Position numbers and translations under genes: made by a program
The notes under the pieces: model-generated
What the model was told of the DNA's origin: nothing
The model's input: the letters and a program-made list of their open reading frames with translations, nothing else
The model's database searches: none
Shown: piece by piece, positions 5,663-9,510 of the stretch
How positions within the stretch are numbered: position 1 is the stretch's first letter
How the letters are laid out: each line of letters begins with the position of its first letter
From: Chloroflexota bacterium
GTDB taxonomy: Bacteria > Chloroflexota > Anaerolineae > Fen-1058
DNA length: 9,510 nucleotides
Direction: 5' to 3'
Assembly (NCBI GenBank): GCA_016219235.1
Contig: JACRBO010000412.1
Location: 1-9,510, forward strand

Positions 5663-7976
5663 ACACAACCAGCCTATGTGGATCTCACCGCCGCCCGTCA
5701 TCGTCGATCCCGCCCTCACTGCCGCGATTGGCGGTCACCCGCTGATCGCGCGATTGCTCACGCAGCGCGGATTGACCACGCCGGAAGCTGCTGCGGCCTT
5801 TCTCAATCCCGATCGGTACGCGCCCGCCCCACCAGCCGCCCTGCCCGATCTGGAACTCGCCGCCGATCGACTGTATCGCGCCATCACGCGCGGCGAGAAG
5901 ATCGCCGTGTGGGGCGACTTCGATACGGATGGGCAAACGTCCACCACGCTCCTCGTTTCGATGTTGCGCGATCTCAAAGCCGATGTCACGTACTACATTC
6001 CCCATCGCCTCACCGAATCGCACGGCATCAAGATCGCTCCGCTCAATCGACTGCTCGATCAACACATTCACGTCCTGCTCACCTGCGATACCGGCATCGC
6101 CGAACATGCCGCGATTGCGCACGCCAAGTCGCGCGACGTGACCGTCCTCGTCACGGATCATCACGATTTGCCGGATGAATTACCCAACGCCGATGCCTTG
6201 ATCAATCCCAAACGCCTCCCGATTGATCATCCGTTGCGATCACTGCCCGGTGTGGGCGTAGCCTTCAAACTCGCCCAACAGGTCTTGCACCTCGCAGGCG
6301 AAGACGAGCGCGCTGACGATTATCTAGACCTCGTTGCCCTGGGCATCGTGGCCGACGTGGCCGAACTCCGCGCCGATGCGCGTTATCTCTTGCAGCGTGG
6401 CCTGCTTCGTTTGCAGAACACCACGCGTTTGGGACTGCAAGCCTTGATGACGAGCGCGCAAGTAACAGCCGCCAACGTCTCTGCCGAAACGATCGGCTTT
6501 AGCATTGGGCCGCGCCTCAATGCGCTCGGTCGTCTGGGTGATGCCAATCTCGCCGTCGAACTACTGACCACCCCCAACCTCACGCGCGCCCGCATCCTGG
6601 CTGCGCAATTGGAAGGGCTAAACAATCAGCGCAAGTTGTTGATGGATCAAATCACGGCGGCGGCGCAAGAACAAATCGCCAAAGACCCAACGCTGCTCGA
6701 TTACGGCGCGCTTATCCTCAGCAGCCCACACTGGCACAGCGGCGTGATCGGGCCGGTCGCCAATCGGTTGGCGGAACAATATGCGCGCCCCACGATCTTG
6801 CTCGTCACCGACGATCACACTGCGCGCGGCTCGGCGCGCTCGGTCGCGGGCGTGGACATCACCACGGCGTTGAAAATGTGCGGCGAATTTCTCACTGGCG
6901 TCGGCGGACATCCGGGCGCGGCGGGCCTCTCCCTCCCGATCGATAACGTGCCCACGTTCCGGGCGGCGCTGTCCAAAGCCATCGACACTATCCGCGATCC
7001 GCGCGTCGAAACCGGTCTCGTCGTCGACGCCGAACTCGCACTCGATCAACTTACGCTCGAACTGGCACAAGAGTTGGAACGGCTCGCGCCGTTTGGCGAA
7101 GGCAATCCCGCCGTCACACTGGTTACACGCCATGTCACTGTGCAGCACGATCGCACCTTTGGCCGCAAGGGCGAACATCGCGAAGTCGTCGTCGGCGACA
7201 GCGTCGGCCACACGCAAAAACTGATCTGGTGGCGCGGCGCGGGTCTGGAGGTTGCCGACGGACCGATCGACGTGGCGTACACGCTGAAGAGCACGAACTA
7301 TCGGGGCGCGCGTGTGCTATCGGTTGAATGGGTTGATTTCCAGATCGCGCCCGTGCCCGTGATCGAAATCAGCGCGCCGCAACCGCAGATCGAGGTGATC
7401 GATTGGCGCAACAAAGACCTTGCACAGATGTCATTGCAAGCCGACTGGCTGATCTGGGCCGATGGGATCACGTCAGCCCCTTACCCTGTGGTGCGTCGAA
7501 CCGATCTGCGCGAAGCCGAGACTTTGATCATCTGGTCTGCGCCGTGCGGTTGGCGCGAACTGGAAGCCGCGCTGCAACACGTCAAGCCGCGCTGCATTTA
7601 TTTGTGCAATGCCACAGCGAATGTCGATTCGATGGAAGCATTTCTCAAGCGCCTGGGCAGTTTGCTCAAGCACGATCTCAATCAACAAGGCGGACAGGTG
7701 ATGGTGGCGCGACTGGCCGCCGCGCTGGGACACCGCACGATCACCGCCCGCAAAGGCATCGAGTGGCTGGAAGCCAGCGGCCAGATCAGCGTGACCAGTT
7801 GGACGGAGGATCACATCGTGATTGCGGCTGGCGCTGGCCAGAGGACCGAAGAGATCGACACGCTGCAAGCCGAACTCAAAGTGCTGTTGGCTGAAACCGC
7901 TGCGTGGCGCGCCTACTATCAGCGGCTCAATATCGCGGAGATTCGCACCCTGGCGCAACACCATCGGGGAATTTAG
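5658..7976 (+). CDS. recJ: Single-stranded-DNA-specific exonuclease RecJ
   Basis: This DHH-family 5'-3' exonuclease degrades single-stranded DNA in RecF-type recombination, mismatch repair and base excision repair, in the cytoplasm. Motifs of the 772-residue product: I GDFDTDG (86-92; D87, D89, D91), II TCDTG (D144), III TDHHDLP (D167, H168, H169), PGVGVAFKL (197-205), and IV IVADVAEL (D233). These supply the Mn/Mg ligands. The DHHA1 domain shows SGVIGPVANRLAE (361-373) and GVGGHPGAAGLS (414-425), and an OB-like region spans about 475-560. After that, some 200 residues (575-772) extend beyond a minimal RecJ core, with a winged-helix-like stretch at about 678-722. The ATG at 5658 overlaps a palindrome and has no Shine-Dalgarno. 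The next Met (5676, MWISPPPV) resembles usual RecJ starts and may be the true one. The gene lies downstream of the helicase-nuclease pair on the same strand. Confidence 0.95.
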   Translation: MAHNQPMWISPPPVIVDPALTAAIGGHPLIARLLTQRGLTTPEAAAAFLNPDRYAPAPPAALPDLELAADRLYRAITRGEKIAVWGDFDTDGQTSTTLLVSMLRDLKADVTYYIPHRLTESHGIKIAPLNRLLDQHIHVLLTCDTGIAEHAAIAHAKSRDVTVLVTDHHDLPDELPNADALINPKRLPIDHPLRSLPGVGVAFKLAQQVLHLAGEDERADDYLDLVALGIVADVAELRADARYLLQRGLLRLQNTTRLGLQALMTSAQVTAANVSAETIGFSIGPRLNALGRLGDANLAVELLTTPNLTRARILAAQLEGLNNQRKLLMDQITAAAQEQIAKDPTLLDYGALILSSPHWHSGVIGPVANRLAEQYARPTILLVTDDHTARGSARSVAGVDITTALKMCGEFLTGVGGHPGAAGLSLPIDNVPTFRAALSKAIDTIRDPRVETGLVVDAELALDQLTLELAQELERLAPFGEGNPAVTLVTRHVTVQHDRTFGRKGEHREVVVGDSVGHTQKLIWWRGAGLEVADGPIDVAYTLKSTNYRGARVLSVEWVDFQIAPVPVIEISAPQPQIEVIDWRNKDLAQMSLQADWLIWADGITSAPYPVVRRTDLREAETLIIWSAPCGWRELEAALQHVKPRCIYLCNATANVDSMEAFLKRLGSLLKHDLNQQGGQVMVARLAAALGHRTITARKGIEWLEASGQISVTSWTEDHIVIAAGAGQRTEEIDTLQAELKVLLAETAAWRAYYQRLNIAEIRTLAQHHRGI

Positions 7977-8603
7977 TCACTTGGAGCGCTGACCATTGCC
8001 GGTCGCTTTTGACTGGTAGTAGCGCGTGATCACGCGCTCGATTTCGACGCCCATCACTCGGATGTAACGCTGCAAGTCGACAGGGTCAGGTGCGTTGGCG
8101 GCATAATCCAGGAGCAGGCGCGCGCGTTCCAGTGTGTGAACCAGCTGCTCGGACAACACCGGATCTTCCGCCGCGCTTGATTTGGGCGCACTTGCTGCGA
8201 CCGGGACCGTGCTGACGGTTGATTCAGCGGACTGATTCGGCTTGGCTTCTCGGCCGGCAACTTTGAGCAGCAGATCGCCCAATTCGGCGATCTCATTGCC
8301 GGCCAGGAGCAAGAAACGATCGGCGCCGGCGGGCAAAAACTGACGCTCCATGTAGGGGATGGCGCTAACGCCAATGATATAAGCGTCCGGCGCTGCGCGG
8401 CGAATCTCGCGTGTGCCGTCAATGCCGTTCATCTTTTTGTCGAAGTTGTTGTAGACGACAAACGCGTCGTAGCCCATCGAAGAGATCAACACATCTTCAA
8501 TGCAACTAAACGACTGCACCGGGTCGCCGCCCAATTTGTGGGAGACGCCGCGAACCACCACTTCACGCCGGGGGTAGGCCCCGCTAATCACCGCGACCTT
8601 CAT
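7977..8603 (-). CDS. Atypical (pseudo-)receiver-domain protein with C-terminal helical region
   Basis: Residues 1-115 of this 208-residue protein follow the CheY-like alternation: VAVIS (3-7), YDAFVVY (45-51), NGIDGTREIRRAAPD (59-73), YIIGVSA (75-81) and PAGADRFLLLAG (91-102). The last three resemble the GMDG-x-x-x-x-x-x-IR, (V/I)-x-x-x-(S/T)-A and AGAD-x-(F/Y)-(L/I)-x-K-P signatures. The usual acidic pair after strand 1 is replaced by S7-G8, and the invariant lysine by L100. By spacing to the GIDG motif, D55 could still stand where the phospho-acceptor belongs, although Y51/N52 end strand 3. A low-complexity S/A/P/V linker (about 120-145) leads to a predicted helical region (148-195). No DNA-binding or enzymatic output domain is visible. 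The stop directly abuts the recJ stop. The minus-strand promoter at 8655-8683 would give a leader of about 45 bases. Confidence 0.75.
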   Translation of the reverse strand: MKVAVISGAYPRREVVVRGVSHKLGGDPVQSFSCIEDVLISSMGYDAFVVYNNFDKKMNGIDGTREIRRAAPDAYIIGVSAIPYMERQFLPAGADRFLLLAGNEIAELGDLLLKVAGREAKPNQSAESTVSTVPVAASAPKSSAAEDPVLSEQLVHTLERARLLLDYAANAPDPVDLQRYIRVMGVEIERVITRYYQSKATGNGQRSK

Positions 8604-8654
8604 AGGGCATTGTCCAATCGTAGCCGGCGCACACGCGCACGGCCGCCTCTTAAA

Positions 8655-8683
8655 ACTGTACTGCCAGGCAGGTCGGAAGTCAA
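8655..8683 (-). promoter_or_regulatory. Sigma-70-type promoter for the receiver-like gene
   Basis: On the minus strand, TTGACT (plus-strand 8678-8683) and TACAGT (8655-8660) are separated by exactly 17 bases (8661-8677). Transcription would start near 8648, about 45 bases ahead of the ATG at 8603. Both hexamers are close to TTGACA/TATAAT consensus. Confidence 0.65.
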
Positions 8684-8692
8684 GTTACATCC

Positions 8693-8712
8693 GCATTTCA
8701 AGTGCATTGCAA
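8693..8712. promoter_or_regulatory. Candidate operator: two GCATTnCAA direct repeats, 11-bp period
   Basis: GCATTTCAA (8693-8701) and GCATTGCAA (8704-8712) lie one helical turn apart, midway between the -35 boxes of two divergent promoters. A weaker third copy in phase, GTATTTGAC (8715-8723), overlaps the plus-strand -35 box. The placement fits binding of a regulator controlling both genes, but no protein is known to bind here. Confidence 0.4.
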
Positions 8713-8718
8713 AGGTAT

Positions 8719-8747
8719 TTGACTTGTAGCGCGTCGCTGGGTAAAAT
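8719..8747 (+). promoter_or_regulatory. Sigma-70-type promoter for the CBS-ACT gene
   Basis: TTGACT (8719-8724) and TAAAAT (8742-8747) are separated by 17 bases. The expected start near 8754 leaves a leader of about 24 bases containing the GGAGG ribosome site at 8767-8771, six bases before the ATG at 8778. The position and spacing make this the best-supported promoter in the window. Confidence 0.75.
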
Positions 8748-8777
8748 GATTTCACATTCAGCCACCGGAGGTCTCCC

Positions 8778-9425
8778 ATGCTTGTCCGAGAACGCATGTC
8801 TACCCGCCCGATACTGTGCGAGCCCGATTTACCCGTCAGCGACGCGCTCGATCGCATGAAGCAGGAACACATCCGCCGCATGCCCGTCGTCGACAAGCAT
8901 GGCAAGCTGGTAGGGATTGTGTCCGACAAAGACTTGCTGCAGGCCTCGCCCTCGTCGGCCACCAGCCTCAGCGTGTGGGAAATCACCTATCTCTTGTCGA
9001 AGATCAAGGTCGGCGATGTGATGACCAAAAAAGTCATCACGATCACCGCCGACACCCCGCTAGAAAATGCGGCCCGCATCATGGTCGACAACAAAATCGG
9101 CGGCTTGCCGGTGGTCGGCGATGATGGCGCCGTGGTCGGCATCGTCACCGAGACGGACATCTTTAAGACGTTCATCGAGATGCTGGGCGCGCGCAAACCG
9201 GGTGTGCGCGTGACGACACTGGTGACCGATCGCAAAGGCCAGCTAGCCAAGATTACGGGGGACATCGCGGCCGCGGGCGGCAACATTGTGGCCGTGATCG
9301 AATTGCCCGGCACCGATTCCACTAACTACGAAGTGATGTTCAAAGTGACCGATGTGACGAAGGCCGCGCTGCTTGAAGCGATCAAGCCGCACGTGATCAA
9401 TGTCAAAGATATGCGCGAATCATAG
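8778..9425 (+). CDS. CBS-CBS-ACT domain protein (AcuB-like)
   Basis: This 215-residue protein has two CBS domains (about 1-55 and 77-133), which as a Bateman module usually bind adenosine nucleotides. An ACT domain follows (about 141-211), a fold that usually binds amino acids or similar small ligands. Visible signatures are MPVVDKHGKLVGIVSDKDLLQASPS (35-59), VGDVMTKKVITITADTPL (78-95), GGLPVVGDDGAVVGIVTETDIF (108-129) and, in ACT, DRKGQLAKITGDIAAAGGNIV (141-161). The order, length and the DKDLLQASPS stretch match AcuB of Bacillus subtilis, which is linked to acetoin use. No acetoin genes are visible here, so the name is not transferred; a soluble ligand-sensing regulator of an enzyme is the safer reading. 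It has its own promoter and a GGAGG site, and a strong hairpin terminator follows. It looks monocistronic. Confidence 0.92.
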   Translation: MLVRERMSTRPILCEPDLPVSDALDRMKQEHIRRMPVVDKHGKLVGIVSDKDLLQASPSSATSLSVWEITYLLSKIKVGDVMTKKVITITADTPLENAARIMVDNKIGGLPVVGDDGAVVGIVTETDIFKTFIEMLGARKPGVRVTTLVTDRKGQLAKITGDIAAAGGNIVAVIELPGTDSTNYEVMFKVTDVTKAALLEAIKPHVINVKDMRES

Positions 9426-9449
9426 CGGCTGACAGGGGTGATGATGACA

Positions 9450-9481
9450 ACGGCCCCGCCTCACTTGCGAGGCGGGGCCGT
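9450..9481 (+). terminator. Strong GC-rich hairpin, probable terminator of the CBS-ACT gene
   Basis: ACGGCCCCGCCTC (9450-9462) and GAGGCGGGGCCGT (9469-9481) form a perfect 13-bp stem around a 6-base loop, 24 bp after the stop. The following bases (CGTGTTGGGG) have only a weak T content, so termination may depend on the stem or on Rho. The symmetric stem could also serve a convergent gene beyond the window. Confidence 0.75.
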
Positions 9482-9510
9482 CGTGTTGGGGCAACGCACG
9501 TCGCCTCACG

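Noticed and set aside
7473..7964. Minus-strand open frame opposite the recJ 3' end
   Set aside because: It is a codon-bias shadow of recJ with no motif of its own, and recJ continues in frame to a normal end.

Overview
This window most likely comes from a GC-rich, non-proteobacterial bacterium. The helicase N-terminus, the style of the Fe-S RecB-like nuclease, the AcuB-type CBS-ACT protein and the GATC-rich codon use suggest a member of the Chloroflexota. That placement is inference from familiarity with such proteins, not a database result. I saw no tRNA, rRNA or CRISPR array, and no gene-free stretch reaches 300 bases.

Layout. (1) 1-615: the 3' part of a visibly AT-richer gene, encoding the end of a dUTPase/dCTP-deaminase-like fold followed by two transmembrane helices. 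It looks like a recent acquisition and is probably cut by the window edge. (2) 630-4319: a UvrD/Rep-type (AddA-like) helicase and a RecB/Cas4/AddB-like nuclease with a 4Fe-4S signature. They are separated by a small four-helix-bundle (S23/IVS-type) gene. That gene is flanked by arrays of an octanucleotide repeat, GATGAnnn, which share a perfect 21-bp direct repeat. The last codons and the stop of the helicase lie inside the left array. (3) 4469-5578: a polytopic membrane protein of unknown function, preceded by a palindromic REP-like intergenic segment. (4) 5658-7976: RecJ, the 5'-3' single-strand exonuclease, with an extra C-terminal region of about 200 residues, preceded by a nested palindrome. 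(5) 7977-8603, minus strand: a small receiver-like protein lacking key phosphorylation-pocket residues, tail-to-tail with recJ with no bases between the stops. (6) 8778-9425: a CBS-CBS-ACT protein with AcuB architecture, followed by a strong hairpin terminator. The last two genes diverge from a compact region with two good sigma-70-type promoters and a direct repeat between them that may be an operator.

How the genes work together. Helicase, nuclease and RecJ form a recombination and repair group: unwinding plus end resection, and 5'-3' degradation of single strands. The four-helix-bundle cassette appears to have been inserted into this group. The most unusual feature is this cassette: a selfish-looking small gene bounded by octamer repeats whose period of 8 places ATG and TGA in all three frames. 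The membrane-anchored nucleotide-binding fold at the left edge is the best candidate for an accessory, possibly defence-related, function.
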